Of a stretch of 64,000 nucleotides of DNA, positions 35,785-47,245 are shown one piece after another; the first letter of the stretch is position 1, and every line of letters starts with the position of its first letter. Source of the stretch: Arachis hypogaea (taxonomy: Eukaryota; Streptophyta; Magnoliopsida; Fabales; Fabaceae); NCBI RefSeq assembly GCF_003086295.3, contig NC_092051.1:76509772-76573771 (forward strand), written 5' to 3'. The notes under the pieces are model-generated. The model worked only from the letters and a program-made list of their open reading frames with translations, did not search any database and had not been told where the DNA came from. The translations under genes and the position numbers were made by a program.

Positions 35785-36124
35785 ATGAATTCTCATCCTC
35801 ACTTTGGCTATGAGTTTGGCTCAAATTATGTTCTAGGAAATGGGAACTACAATGGTAACATGCATCAAGGATGGAACAATCAAAGAAGGGAGGAGCCTCA
35901 AGGGATTGATCAACCTTCTTGGCAACCATAACCTCCGGTTTCTTATAGGTATAATTCCAATCCTAATGCATATCAGTCTAATGGATGTGGTGACCCTTAT
36001 TGTGATTGTCAACAACCACCACCATATGCCTATGAACCACCTCCTCAACATAATTTTGAACCATCATACTCACAAGCCCCCTACCACCAACCACCTCCAT
36101 ATGACTCTAATCATTATCCACCAC
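35785..36124 (+). pseudogene. D1 ORF, N-terminal part (cut by D2)
   Basis: ATG 35785 opens MNSHPHFGYEFGSNYV, followed by a Gly/Asn/Tyr-rich and then Pro/Gln/Tyr-rich low-complexity region. A TAA lies at 35929-35931. D2 is inserted after base 36124. If D2 and one ACCAC copy are ignored, the frame continues without shift into 50463-51991, which confirms that the two pieces were one gene. Confidence 0.7.
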
Positions 36125-37731
36125 TGATAAACCCCAATTTTGTGGTTTATCTTGTGCTTAATTTGGGGAATTTTATCACCTTTTCTCACATTTATTCAAT
36201 GAAATAGCATGGTTTTGTAATTCTCCCTAGATTTGTGCTTAAATGTGAAAACATGCTTTTTAGGCCTTAAAATAGATAAATTTAACTCACTTTAATTCCA
36301 TTTGATGCCTTGATATATTTGTTGAGTGATTTCAGGTTCATAAGGCAAGTATTGGATGGAAGAAGTGAGGAGAAAAGCATGCAAAGTGGGAGAACTCATA
36401 AAGAAATGAAGGAACCGTAAAGCTGTCAAGCCTGACCTCTTCGCACTCAATCGATCATAACTTGAGCTACAGAGGTCCAAATAAGGCAGTTCCAAATGCG
36501 TTGGAAAGCTAACATCCGGGGCTTCAAAATGATATAAAATTTTTCATAGTTTCCTAATGTCTAAGGATGCACACGTGCACTGTACGCGTGCATGCCGATG
36601 GAGCACGTGGTTTACTAAAGTGAAATCGTGACCAGCAATTTGCAACCCATTTTGGGCCCAATCCAACTCATTTCTGATGCTATTTCATGCTGATTTCAAG
36701 CTTGGGCAAGGGGGGAGCAATTGTTTGGTAGTATAGCATTATGTAGGTTAGTTTCTAGAGAGAGAAGCTCTCTCTTCTCTCTAGAATTAGGTTAGGTTAA
36801 TCTCTCCTAGATCTAGGTTCAATCTCATCTTTTCATCTTGTTTCCTTTATGGTTTCTTGCTTCTACACTTTCATTCTCTTAGTTTATGATGTTAATTTTA
36901 CTTGTATGCTTCTTTTATGATGATGAACTCATGTGGGATTTGGATTTTCTTTTAATGAGATTTGATAGTTGAAGTTTCTTTATTGATGATTTGAGTTATG
37001 AATTTACTTTTCTTGCAATTGGTAGTTGGTAGATTTATTATTCTTGCACTTTTACCATGCTTTCCAATTGTGCCCACCAAGTGTTTGACAAAATGCTTGG
37101 TTGGGCTTTAGAGTAGATTTTGAGCATTCTTGGCTTGGAAAGAGTAATTGGACAATCTTGAGTCATTAATACCCAATTTAGATTGGTAATCTAGAGTTGT
37201 TAGTTAATATGATTTCCATTGACTCTAATCTCTTGCTAATTGCATTAGTGAGTTGATTAGGACATTTGAATTGAGGTTAATTAGTCTTGTTTGACTTTCT
37301 CTAATGGAAGATAACTTACACCTTCCTCCAACTTTAGGGATGACGAAATAAGATAAATTCTTGTTAAGTATTGTTATGATTAATGACTAGGATAGAAGGC
37401 CTATGATCTCAAACCTTGCCATGAATGTCTCTCTTTATTAATTGCTTTCTTTAATTGCTTGTTTGAATTACTTTTCTTGCCATTTATATTTTTGCCCTCT
37501 TATCAAATCAAACCCCCCTTTATTCTTCATGGCCAATAATTGACCACTTCATTGCAATTCCTTGTGAGACGACCCAGAGTTTAAATACTTCAGTTAATTT
37601 TTATTGGGGTTTGTACTTGTGACAACTCAAATTTTTTATTGAGAGGATTGTTTGTTGGTGTAGAACTATACTTGCAATGAGAATTCATTCATTTGAGGAA
37701 ATCTATACCATCAAAGAATATCTTGCTATCA
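36125..37731 (+). repeat. D2 5' LTR
   Basis: It begins TGATAAACCCC and ends CTTGCTATCA. It contains the shared core-promoter-like module at about 36472-36555 and a palindromic CG-bearing segment ACACGTGCACTGTACGCGTG at about 36570-36592. Confidence 0.88.
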
Positions 37732-37737
37732 AATTAA

Positions 37738-37755
37738 TGGCGCCATTGCCGGGGA
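37738..37755 (+). promoter_or_regulatory. Primer-binding site of D2
   Basis: TGGCGCCATTGCCGGGGA has one change from the PBS of B and lies six bases after the LTR. Confidence 0.75.
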
Positions 37756-37883
37756 GTTGCAATGGTGTTATATTGTTAGCTATTGTGAATATGTGAATAT
37801 GTTTGTCTTTTGCTTGTTTGTTAGCTTTTGTTAGGCTTAGGACTTGTTGCTTATTTTTGTAGCTTTTCTTTTTATTTGCTATC

Positions 37884-38225
37884 ATGAATTCTCACCCCTT
37901 TGGCTATGAGTTTGGCTCAAATTATGTTGTAGGAAATGGGAACTACAATGGTAACATGCATCAAGGATTTGGGAACAATCAAAGATGGGAGGAGCCTCAA
38001 GGGATTGATCAACCTTATTGGCAACAACCCCCTCCGGTTTCTTATGGGTATAATTCTAATCCTAATGCATATCAATCTAATGGATGTGGTGACCTTTATT
38101 GTGATTGTCAACAACCACCACCACATGCCTATGAACTACCCCCTCAACATGATTTTAAACTACCTTACTCACAAGCCCCATACCACCAAACACCTCCATA
38201 TGGCCATAATCCTTATCCACCATAC
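37884..38225 (+). pseudogene. D2 ORF, N-terminal part (cut by E)
   Basis: ATG 37884 opens MNSHPFGYEFGSNYVV and continues as a Gly/Asn/Tyr-rich then Pro/Gln/Tyr-rich segment of about 114 residues without a stop. Two Cys residues close together (DLYCDCQQPPP) are the only metal-ligand-like feature. Element E is inserted at 38226, within a few bases of the position where D2 itself struck D1. The gene resumes at 42957 after a small loss. Confidence 0.7.
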
Positions 38226-40206
38226 TGATGACTGTGCATCATGTTATGTTTTTCTATACTTTTTCATATAAAAATCAATTCATAATGCTTAATTATGGGA
38301 GTATTTTGGTGATTAAATTGAATATTGCTTTGCTTGCTTGAGTTAATAAATTTTGTAGGAAATGATAGAAAAAGAAGAAATAAAAGCACTAATAGAGGAA
38401 GCACACTCTCAAGGTGGCAAAAGAGTTGGAAACAAACTCAAAGAGAAGCAAAGAGGATTTGCAATCCCGACTTCTTCACACTCCAACAAGAATAACTCGA
38501 GTTACAAAGCTCCAAATGAGGTGATATCAGTACCATTGGAAAGTAGACTTCCAGAGATTTCCAACTATATATAATACTCTATAGTGGACACTGATTTGGG
38601 GGGACAAATTGCTATTCGTTTAGCTTCACAATTTCAGCGTAAAACAAGTCCCTGCATTTCGCCAAACTGACCTCTTCACCTTCAAAAGAGCATAACTTGG
38701 GCTAGAGAAGTCCAAATGACATGATTCCAGCGACGTTAAAAAGCTGAGATCCAGGGCTTTCCAATGATATATAATAGTCTATAGTGGACATTCATTTTGG
38801 GGACCCAAACAGACCAATCATTCAGCGAGCAAGGTTTCCCAAACCTTCACAAGCCCAAAATGCCACTTCAATGACACTCCACATTGGGCCACTTCCAAAT
38901 ACTCCAATCCCTTCATTTATTCTTCAATGTTTCAAGCTTCTATGAAGGGAATTAAAAGTTTACAAGCCCAAGTCAAGCCACAATTAAGAATCAATCAAGG
39001 CCACAAGAATCATCTAGAAGTAATTAGGAAATTTGCATTTGATTTTAATTTTATTTGAATTTGTAATTTAGAGAGCTTATAAATAGGACCTTAGCTTCAT
39101 CATTTGACACACACCATGGAAGGGTGGAGGTGATTCCACTCCCCTTTCACTCTCATTCTCTTCTCTTCTTCCATTTTCTTTCATACACACTTTTGTAAAT
39201 ATTTTGCTATGAGTTTCTAATTTCTAACATTTGGGAAAGAGAGCTCTATTGCAATTTAATGGGTTATTTTATTTTCATTCTTCATCTTCAATTCTTCTTT
39301 CATTGCTTCTTTAGAGAGAGTCTTTGTGCTTCAAAGATCTAATTACTATCGAGAGAGGGATTAGATCTATTTGAATTCTATGATGAACTTTAGAAAGGAG
39401 TCATAGAATTTAGTTTGAGGCTCTTCTCTCACAACTCTCTTGATTGATAATTCTTAGCTTGATATGTGAGATGTAATCACTTTGAATTGAAATCTTGAGG
39501 GTTGTGTGGCTCTAAATTAGAGACCATTCTTCATCTCTTCTCATGAGCAATTAGATCAAGAAATTGGCAATTGATCAAGTTAAGAGAAATCAAATCACCA
39601 AGAGATTGTAGTTTGATTACTTAAGATTTGCCAAGAGATCAATGATTACATGATTGAAGTGGAGATGAAAATTGTTGATCTTGAGAATGCAATATCTCTT
39701 GATCCCAAAGTTAATTTTATTCTTAATTCTTGTTATTTACTTATTGTCTTTAATTCTTGTCATTTAATTGTTCTCTTTAAATTCTTGTTATTTACTTATG
39801 CACATTTATGGCTTTATTTACTTTTGCACATTTATGCATTCCAAGTATTTGTAGAAATACTTCACTTGGTTTTACTTTCTAGTCACTTACTTTCTTGCAC
39901 TTTACTTTCTTGTACTTTCCATTCCTTGCAATTTACATTTTTGCACTTTAATTTTCAGCACTTTAATTTCTTGTCATTTACTTTCCTTGCACTTTATTGC
40001 TTTTATTTAATTTCAAGTCATTTACATTTTTTGTTGCTTATCACTCAAACTTGAATCATCTAACTAGAATAATTAATCAACTATTGCTTGCTTAATCCAT
40101 TAATCCTCGTGGGATCGACCTCACTCTAAGTGAGTTTTACTACTTGATACGACCCGGTATACTTGCCGGTAGTAAATACGTGAGAATCTTAATTTTTCAC
40201 GTACCA
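38226..40206 (+). repeat. Element E 5' LTR
   Basis: This is 1981 bp and ends CACGTACCA. It holds two tandem, diverged copies of the shared promoter-like module (about 38498-38590 and 38692-38790), each ending with ATATATAATA-like sequence. The U5 hairpins are at 40120-40134 (CTCAC/GTGAG) and 40154-40169 (CCGG-TATACTTG-CCGG). Confidence 0.82.
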
Positions 40207-40212
40207 AGTTTT

Positions 40213-40230
40213 TGGCGCCGTTGCCGGGGA
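40213..40230 (+). promoter_or_regulatory. Primer-binding site of element E
   Basis: TGGCGCCGTTGCCGGGGA is identical to the PBS of B and H and follows the LTR by six bases. Confidence 0.82.
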
Positions 40231-40444
40231 TTAATTGTGATTAACAAACTACCGGTTGATTAATTTTCTAGATTAGACATTTTTTTTCTTTTTTTTCGTT
40301 TTTACTTTATTTTTTATTTTTATTTCTCTTTTCTTATTGCAAGTTAAGTGTTTGTGTTATTGCCTCACAAAGAATTCTTTAGTTGACACAAGGAATTTCA
40401 ATTTTTCTTGGTGATTGTGTTTGATACAACATTTTTCAATTAAA

Positions 40445-41352
40445 ATGGAGTTTACTTCACATGTTGATCAATCATATTACATGGGATATTTTTCACCACC
40501 ACAAAATGATTCAAGTTACCATACTAATTGTGGTTGGGGAAATCAAGATCAAGGAATGATGGGGTTTGAGCAATCAAACCAAATAGCATACTTCCCAAGA
40601 ACACAAAATGATTCATACTCCTATGAATGGGACAACTATCCAAATTGTGATTGGGAAGAACAAAACCAAAGAGAATTCAATGTTTCCTATCCCATCCATC
40701 AGGAGCCCTCACCTCTTAATTATCCAACCTCACTTCCAAATTTTTCATATCAAAATTCTTTACCACTTGAGTTTGCCTCAACACAAAATTCCTTCCAAAA
40801 TTCATATAATTCAATTCATCAACCACAAAATACATCTGATTACCCACACAATTCATTCCATATCCCTCAACAACACTTCACCACAAAATCCATAATTCCA
40901 CAAAATCCACCCCAACCTTCTCCTCTCTTGCTACAAATAGAACAATGCCTCCAAAGTTCCCTAGAAACTCAAGAGAGAGCTAGAGAACTCTTGGAAAGAC
41001 AAGAACAATATTGGAAGAACGAGAGAGCCTTTTTGAGAAGATAGATGGACACTTAGAGCTTAGCAAAGAGGATGAAGACCAATTTATGGGTGTAAAGGAG
41101 GAATTTGAAGAGCAAGAAAAAGAGGCCCCTATACCAAGTAAAATCCCAATGAAGAAGGAGGTTGTAAGGGAGGAAAACAATCAAGGGAGTCCACACTCCA
41201 AGGAAGTGGAGAATTGCATGGAGGATGATTTAATTGAACCATCAATCCAAGAGGTTCTTGATGAAGAGGACACTCCAACCATCACACAACAGCTAAGTCT
41301 TGAAATCAAGGAAGTGAAGGCAATTAAGAAAACACTCAAAGAAGGGTTGTGA
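40445..41352 (+). pseudogene. Element E main ORF, frameshifted
   Basis: ATG 40445 opens MEFTSHVDQSYYMGYF. The N-terminal ~190 residues are rich in Asn, Gln, Ser, Tyr and Pro with no recognised domain. The frame ends at TAG 41042-41044, while a second frame overlapping it from about 41011 continues to a stop at 41352 with acidic, Glu/Lys-rich sequence (LELSKEDEDQFMGVKEEFEE). A one-base change near the T run at 41028-41035 would connect them. The layout (low-complexity N-terminus, acidic coiled middle) resembles family D, but no D-type C-terminal domain is present. I assign no function. Confidence 0.55.
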
Positions 41353-41597
41353 CCAAGAAACAAAAGACAACATTCATGAAAAAGAGAAGGTCAACAAAAA
41401 GCAATCCAACCCCCACCCCAACAAACAAGAGGAATCAAGCTAATAATAACAAAAGAAGGCTTGTTAGGAGGCAATCAAATCAAGGGGCATCAATTTTCTC
41501 TTCTTCTCCCTTGAAGTCCTTTCTCTTAAGCAATTGGAAGAAGAGGAAGAAAATTCAAGAACCAACATGTCAAGCTAATAACATTAAAAGAGCACTT
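41353..41597 (+). other. Lys/Arg-rich open segment and degenerate hairpin block in element E
   Basis: An open stretch encodes a basic Lys/Asn/Arg-rich sequence but has no good start, so I do not call it a gene. At about 41447-41478 it contains GGCTTGTTAGGAGGCAATCA, a degraded copy of the conserved hairpin block that lies intact at 41598. The block therefore seems to have been duplicated here with ~140 bp spacing. Confidence 0.5.
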
Positions 41598-41615
41598 GTT
41601 GGGAGGCAACCCAAC
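41598..41615 (+). promoter_or_regulatory. Conserved post-ORF hairpin (GTTGGG-AGGCAA-CCCAAC)
   Basis: A perfect 6-bp stem preceded by GCTAATAACATTAAAAGAGC and ACTT, nearly identical to the block after the integrase of element F (54794-54811). Confidence 0.72.
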
Positions 41616-42956
41616 CGTTGGTAACATTCTCTTTCTTGCTTAGTTTACTTTCAATAATTTGGCATATGATTGCATTCTAAGTTTGGTGTTGCATGCAACA
41701 ATTTGATCTTCAATCTTTAGTGGGTACTTGCATCATTCTAAAATGAAAGTGTCACACTAAGTTTGGTGTTGCCACTTACCTTTCATGCATAGTACCATGC
41801 ACAACTCACTTATTAATGAAATCATATTGTCTCTTATCTTTGTGCCTTGATTGTCATCTTTAATTTTTGCTTGCTTAAACACATGCATTACTTACATATC
41901 TTCTTGAAGACATTCATGATTAATCATAAATTCCATCACCACTATTTTATTTGTTGCTTGAGGATAAGCAATTATTCTAAGTTTGGTGTTGGGGAAGGAA
42001 GGAGTAGGAGAAAAATGACAACAATAAACATGAAAATCTACAAGGTGGTTAAGTTCCTTTTCCTCTTATTTATCTTCTATACTTTCAATTGCATGATTGT
42101 CTTCCATTTCTTTTATATGCATGTGTGTTGTTCTTTTTGAAAAAGCATAGCTTGATATTTGAATTGTAACATGTTGCTATGACATTATAACTACCATCTT
42201 GAATTTTGTGAGTCAAAGTAATTAAGTATCATGATCATAAACAAACAAGGTAATTATAGAAGAATCTAGCATGAGCATATAAGTATTGGAAGGCTAGCAT
42301 AACTATTGTTGCTCAATTGCATTTGAATTTGTTTAATTGAAGTTTTCATCTAGGACATTTTATGAAATGTTTGAAATATTGAAAACCTTGAACAAGCAAA
42401 TCAATTAAATGATTAAGAAAGAAAAAGGGAAAAATGAGAAAGTTGAAGGCTCTGAGTACCAATGACAATTCATTAGTCAAGTACTTGTGGTGTTTATGTA
42501 TCAAGCAAAAAGCTTGAAAACAAAACACTTAGAGTCAAGACTAGGCTCAAGAGCAAAGCACTCTCTCAAAGCTCAAGGCTCTAAGCACCAATGATTATAA
42601 GGAAAGTAAAGAAAAGAAATAAATGAGCTTAAAGAGTCCTCTAATTAAATGATCGTGGTGATTATGTATCAAGTGGTAATACTTGAAAACAAGGCATTTA
42701 GAGTCGAAGCTTTTAACTAATGGTGCAAAGCACCCAAGAAGCTAAGCTAAGAAAAAGATGAAAAGCTTGTTCAAGGAAGAAATATAAGGAAAAGATTTCA
42801 TAAAGTGAGCTAGATAGAAACATCAATCATTTGAATTTCTTTTGTGATTGTTGCATGTATAGTAAACTAGCCAACCATGAACATAAAAATTGCTAATCTT
42901 CTTACCTTGGTTTGTCAAACTTTATTGCATGTTTCTTTGTTTGCTTGAGGACAAGC
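41616..42956 (+). other. Element E 3' untranslated region
   Basis: No gene is supported. The motif CTAAGTTTGGTGTTG occurs at about 41680, 41757 and 41980. Two diverged copies of a ~170-bp segment (about 42440-42560 and 42575-42735) share GTGGTG.TTATGTATCAAG and CACTTAGAGTC-like words, resembling the duplication in the 3' UTR of B. It ends with the purine-rich GAGGACAAGCAAAG. Confidence 0.55.
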
Positions 42957-44251
42957 AAAGTTCTTATGAGACATATGAACCATACATAGAACCACCACAA
43001 TTCCAACACAAATACTCCCAAGAACCACCTCCATATACACCATCTCCATACCCTTACCAATATGAGCCACCTTCCAACTACAACGCCTTTCCCTCAAACA
43101 ATGAACCCTCTCTTCGACCACCGCCCCCCGATAAAGCCCTCATGCTAGAACTAAGAGATCTTAACTCTCAATTTCAAAGGCAACAAGAGGGGATGGAAAA
43201 GGAGTTTAAGGAGCTAGAAGCCAAGATGGCTATCCTAGTGGAAGCCATTAGCAATATGGCCTTCTCCCAACTAAGCCTAAGCAACCAAGGCACTCCTATT
43301 GACGAATGTGGAGAAGCAATTAAGGAGCATAGTGAGGGAGTGAGTTTAGAGCTTCAAGGTGAAGAAGAGGAGTTGAAGCAAGAATTACAACAAGAGGAGG
43401 AAGATGAGACAATTGAGCCGGAAGGAGTGGTTGAAGACCTAGGAGATGTTGGAAGTCCATGGGAATGTAGCATTATAGAGCCCTCTTTCAAGAAATTTGA
43501 TATTGATGTTAAGGAGGGTGTACAACCTCCAAAGCATATTGAAGACTTTGAAGAGGTTGATCAAGAGATGGATTCAATCATTGAGGAGTTCTTATCTACA
43601 ATTGAATCCTCTCCCATTGGGCTTGAAATTGAGGTCAAAGAAGAAGAAGTACAACCTCTCATGCCCTTGGTGAGCAATAAAGAAGAGATTGAATTGGAAG
43701 AGAGCCACCAAGAGGAAGAAGTTGAAGTTGAGGAAAGTTGTAGAGAGGTAGAGGTAGCCAAGAAGGAGCATAAGGGCGTAGACCCCGCATCGGCTAAGTG
43801 TGGGGAGGTCCCCCTACCTAAGACACCATCCAACACAACATTCAAGTGGGTAAAATTTTTATCCCTAAGCTTCACTTTCCCACTTGAATATGGTTTGCTT
43901 GAAAATGATGGTCAACTTAGAGCCTTTTGTGGAGTTAGGAGTCAAAGAAAGTTGTGTAGTGGTTGGAGACACCATTCTAAGTTCATGATGGTTGCATGCT
44001 CGAAGTTGAATAGCAATGGTTGGTGTAAAACCAAATTGCAAGGGTCTAGGAGAATGCTTGGATGCTCAATTGAGAATTCACAAGCTTTGTCACCCAAATT
44101 TAACTATGGTAGTCAACGGAAAGATGTGTGCAAGAACAAGGTTTGGGACCCCGGAATTCATTTCAACAATCAAAACTCTTGGGGCCTTGTCATCTACCTA
44201 AGCTTACTTGAAGGCCTTGTGCGCCTAATTTGGGATCCCGGTGGACATTAG
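42957..44251 (+). pseudogene. D2 ORF, main and C-terminal part (family D protein)
   Basis: The gene continues after element E as one open frame of about 430 codons. An upstream extension of the frame to 42890 is E sequence. Order: a Tyr/Pro/Gln-rich stretch (about 45 residues); a predicted coiled coil (QRQQEGMEKEFKELEAKMAI); a long acidic region; then from about 43825 a compact Trp/Cys-containing domain with TTFKWVKFLSLSFTFPLEYG, LENDGQLRAFCG, LCSGWRHHSKFM and NKVWDPGIHFNNQNSWGL. This last domain is the most conserved part among C, D1 and D2. I do not recognise it. There is no zinc knuckle, protease, RT or integrase, so it may be a divergent structural (gag-like) protein or a captured gene. 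Confidence 0.7.
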
Positions 44252-44356
44252 AGATGCAAACAATGGTGGGGATTCAAGGATGAATTCAAGCATAAACCAC
44301 CCTAGCAAGGACCCCCACCAAATGTCCAAGTTAAGGACATAAACTAAAAGTGCTAA

Positions 44357-44372
44357 GTGGGAGACACCCCAC
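44357..44372 (+). promoter_or_regulatory. Conserved post-ORF hairpin, family D form (GTGGG-AGACAC-CCCAC)
   Basis: It lies about 105 nt after the ORF stop and is preceded by ACTAAAAGTGCTAA. The 5-bp stem is perfect. It is the D2 counterpart of 24180-24195 and 52041-52058. Confidence 0.65.
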
Positions 44373-44571
44373 CATGGTAAACTCTTTTCATTTTCTCTTT
44401 TGTAAATATTGGTAGAATAGGTTTGATTTCATGTTTTGTTTAGTTGTTGAGTATATTTGTTAGTATAATATGTTAAATAAGGTTTTAGGGTGTTTTGGTA
44501 GCTGTTTGGAGGTTCAGAAGGCTTGGTTTGGTGCAAGAACTTGGAAAAATTTTGAAAAACATATCACCAAC

Positions 44572-45001
44572 CCGCGCGTGCGCGCACCTCAAGCATTTTC
44601 GACCATCAACACAGATGCACCATGTATGCGTACGCGTGGATGCAAAAATTACACCCCCAGCCAAAAACCTAAGAGTTAGGCCTGCACTGTGCAAACATTG
44701 GGCCTAAGGCACAAACCAACCCGTGTGTACGCGCCGTTGACTCTAATTGCGCAATGCACGCGTACGCACGGTATGCGCGCGCGTCGATAGCGTCACCTGC
44801 CCTCCTAGTACACTTTCCAGAGAGTTGTGCCAAAGTTGTGCCTACTCTGTGCCCGCAACCTGACGCACAAGCGTACGTGACGCGTCCGCGTCGGTCGCCA
44901 ACTTAATCAAGCACGCGTAGCGTACTGTGTGCGTACGCATCGCTTGTCCAGCCTGCCAATCTGCACATCGGCGCGTGGGCATCTCTGACGCGTCCGCGCC
45001 G
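44572..45001. repeat. CG-rich GCGTACGCG segment of D2
   Basis: The stretch is dense in ACGCGTACGC, GCGCGCG and ACGCGTCCGCG words, in sharp contrast to the AT-rich surroundings. Many words are self-complementary. The equivalent in D1 is 52385-52615 and a decayed version in C is 23875-24020. Confidence 0.6.
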
Positions 45002-46470
45002 GTAAAAAAAAAGAGTTTTTTTTCTCCTCTGCCATTTTTTTTGTTTATCACATTCGTATACTTTTATTCTTTACATTTCAATTTTGTTTTTATAGCATGT
45101 TTTCAATTTTTTTCCAAGTCTCTTCTTTCAATAATGGTGTTGCATTTTCCTACTCAATTATTGAGAATTTCTTGGTTAATCGTGGTGCTTTTTGACTTGT
45201 TTGATATTGTTGGGTGATGAAACTTTTAAATCAATTTATAATCTTGTATGACTCTTATATTCTTTGTGCATTGATATGAACTTGCATGTCTTTCATGACC
45301 ACTCTTTCTAGTCGAACTTGATGCTTTTGAGTGCTCTTCATGCTTTGACTTTACTCTTGCATCAAGTATTAGTTGATATGCCCTTTGCCTATATTGCTCT
45401 CTCACTTACATGTATAGCTAACATGTAGATGAGACCCTTACTCTTATTTGGCATTAGCCCCGCCTATGTTATATTTGCTTAATATCTTTGTTGTAAGCTT
45501 AATTTTCTTTCTTTTTCTTTCCTTTTAGGTTGGCCACCAAGAGGGGAAGAAAAGGAAAAGCTTCTAAATGGGGCAACAAACAAGTTCGCCCGCACAATCC
45601 TTTGAAGGAGCTCATCAATTGTAGCAACCCGTCCACGTTGCTTTTCTTTGCATGCACCGAGGACGGTGCAAATTTCTAAGTGTGGGGAGGTCGTTCGACC
45701 GATCTCCATGGGTAACAACTTCTTTCTTTCAACACCAATTCTTGATTTCCTTTGTTAGTTAGTCATTGCATTGCATGATAGGTTGCATGTTAGTTAGAAT
45801 TTGTACATATTTCACCACTTCTTTTTATGTTAGGACTACTTGGTTAGGGTGATGATTTCTTTTCCAAGAAAAATTATTTTAGGGCACCCTACCAATTTGA
45901 AAAAAATTTGTGTTGAACTTGTTTGAAGAATGTATTTTGGAACATGGTTTTTGAGCTAAGAACACAAACATGTGAGTTTTGAGCCTAATTGTGTGGTTAC
46001 ATCATATAACCAATTATTTCCATTCTTGTGTGTATTACTCTCTCTCTATGATAGTAATCTTTGATTTGTTTGATTCTTTATGTCCATTATTCCATGTATA
46101 CATGCATTTATAGGATTGAGGCCATCATTTAATTTAGCTCACTTACCCAAATAGCCTACCTTTCATCAACCATTGTTAGCCAAATTTGAGCCTATTTAAT
46201 CCCTTCTGTTCTTAATTTTAGCACATCACTACCCCTAAGTGAAAAACAATAAATATCCTTAATTTGGATCTTTGATTAGCTTAGGCTAGTGAGAGCGTTT
46301 ATCAATTGGGTATGGGAAACTTGGACATTGGTTGAGGTAAAAGTGTAAATTTTATTTTTATTGAAAATTTTGGGGATTGGGTACATACTCATGTGTTAAT
46401 TATGTAAAACCATATGCATTGATACATTTGTATATACTTTAGATAAAAAATGATAAAGAAAAAGAAAAAG

Positions 46471-46473
<3 letters not shown>

Positions 46474-46512
<39 letters not shown>
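46474..46512. repeat. TA dinucleotide microsatellite
   Basis: About 19 uninterrupted AT repeats lie in the 3' UTR of D2. The matching place in C (about 10810-10830) has only a few units, so the expansion is specific to this copy. Confidence 0.9.
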
Positions 46513-46517
<5 letters not shown>

Positions 46518-47245
46518 AAAAAAATAGAGAAAAAGAAAAAAAAAGAAAAAGAAATAAAAAGGGGACAAAAATGCCCCAAAGTAAAGTTCAACAAAAATCA
46601 ATGGATATGGAATGTGAATTAAAAAGAATGCATGAGTATGTGAAAAAGTGGGAATCATGGGTAGCTAGGTTGTGTATTAGAATTGTATAGGTTGTTATAT
46701 GTGAAAGCTTAGGCTAATCAAAGATACAAATTTCAAGCTCACTTGACCATATGCATCTTTACCTTGACCCTAGCCCCATTACAACCTATGATTAAGACCT
46801 CATGATGAATGTATGCATGCATTGAATAATTGTTGATTGTTAGATGAAAAACAAATCTTAGAAAGCATGAGTAGAAGAGAATTGAGTGGTCGACCCTATA
46901 CACTAGAGCGACTAGAGCGGATACATGTCCGGTGAGGGTTCGATGCTCAATTCCTTGTTCCCTGCTTTCATGAGCTTTTCTTCTTGCAAGTCTATTTGTG
47001 CTTTATTTTGATATTCAAATTGGTAGGATTCAGGAGTCGTCATATGACCTTTGCCCTACTTGCTTATATATGTTCTTGGAGATTGATTTACTTTTGACCA
47101 AGTAGGTAGAATCATATTTCATTTAGTTGCATTCATATAGATAGGTGCATATAGTTTATTTGCATTGAATAAATGTTCATACCCCTTTTCTTGTCCTTCT
47201 TTATTCTTAGCATGAGGACATGCTTAGTTTAAGTGTGGGGAGATT

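Larger units (their letters stand above)
38226..42956 (+). mobile_element. Element E, non-autonomous retrotransposon without 3' LTR
   Basis: A 5' LTR (38226-40206, TGATGACTGTG...CGTACCA) and PBS are followed by a short structural-type ORF, the conserved hairpin and a 3' UTR ending in GCTTGAGGACAAGCAAAG, a polypurine-like end. The expected 3' LTR is missing and D2 sequence resumes directly (TTATGAGACATATG). A deletion removed the 3' LTR and the adjacent bases of D2. CATAC at 38221-38225 would be the left target-site copy. Confidence 0.8.
44373..47245 (+). other. D2 3' untranslated region and polypurine tract
   Basis: Nearly 2.9 kb without a supported gene. It contains a CG-rich GCGTACGC segment (44572-45001), a TAAGTGTGGGGAGG purine motif (45678-45691) and a TA microsatellite (46474-46512). 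The polypurine tract GTGTGGGGAGATT (47233-47245) directly precedes the 3' LTR. Elements C and D1 share the layout. Confidence 0.6.

Noticed and set aside
36125..37731. D1 and D2 LTRs as a tandem repeat formed by unequal crossing over
   Set aside because: Identical ACCAC copies flank D2 and the D1 reading frame is restored on its removal, so this is a true insertion.
46389..46658. Minus-strand frame with Phe and Ile-Tyr repeats
   Set aside because: It is encoded by the TA microsatellite and adjacent A-rich runs.
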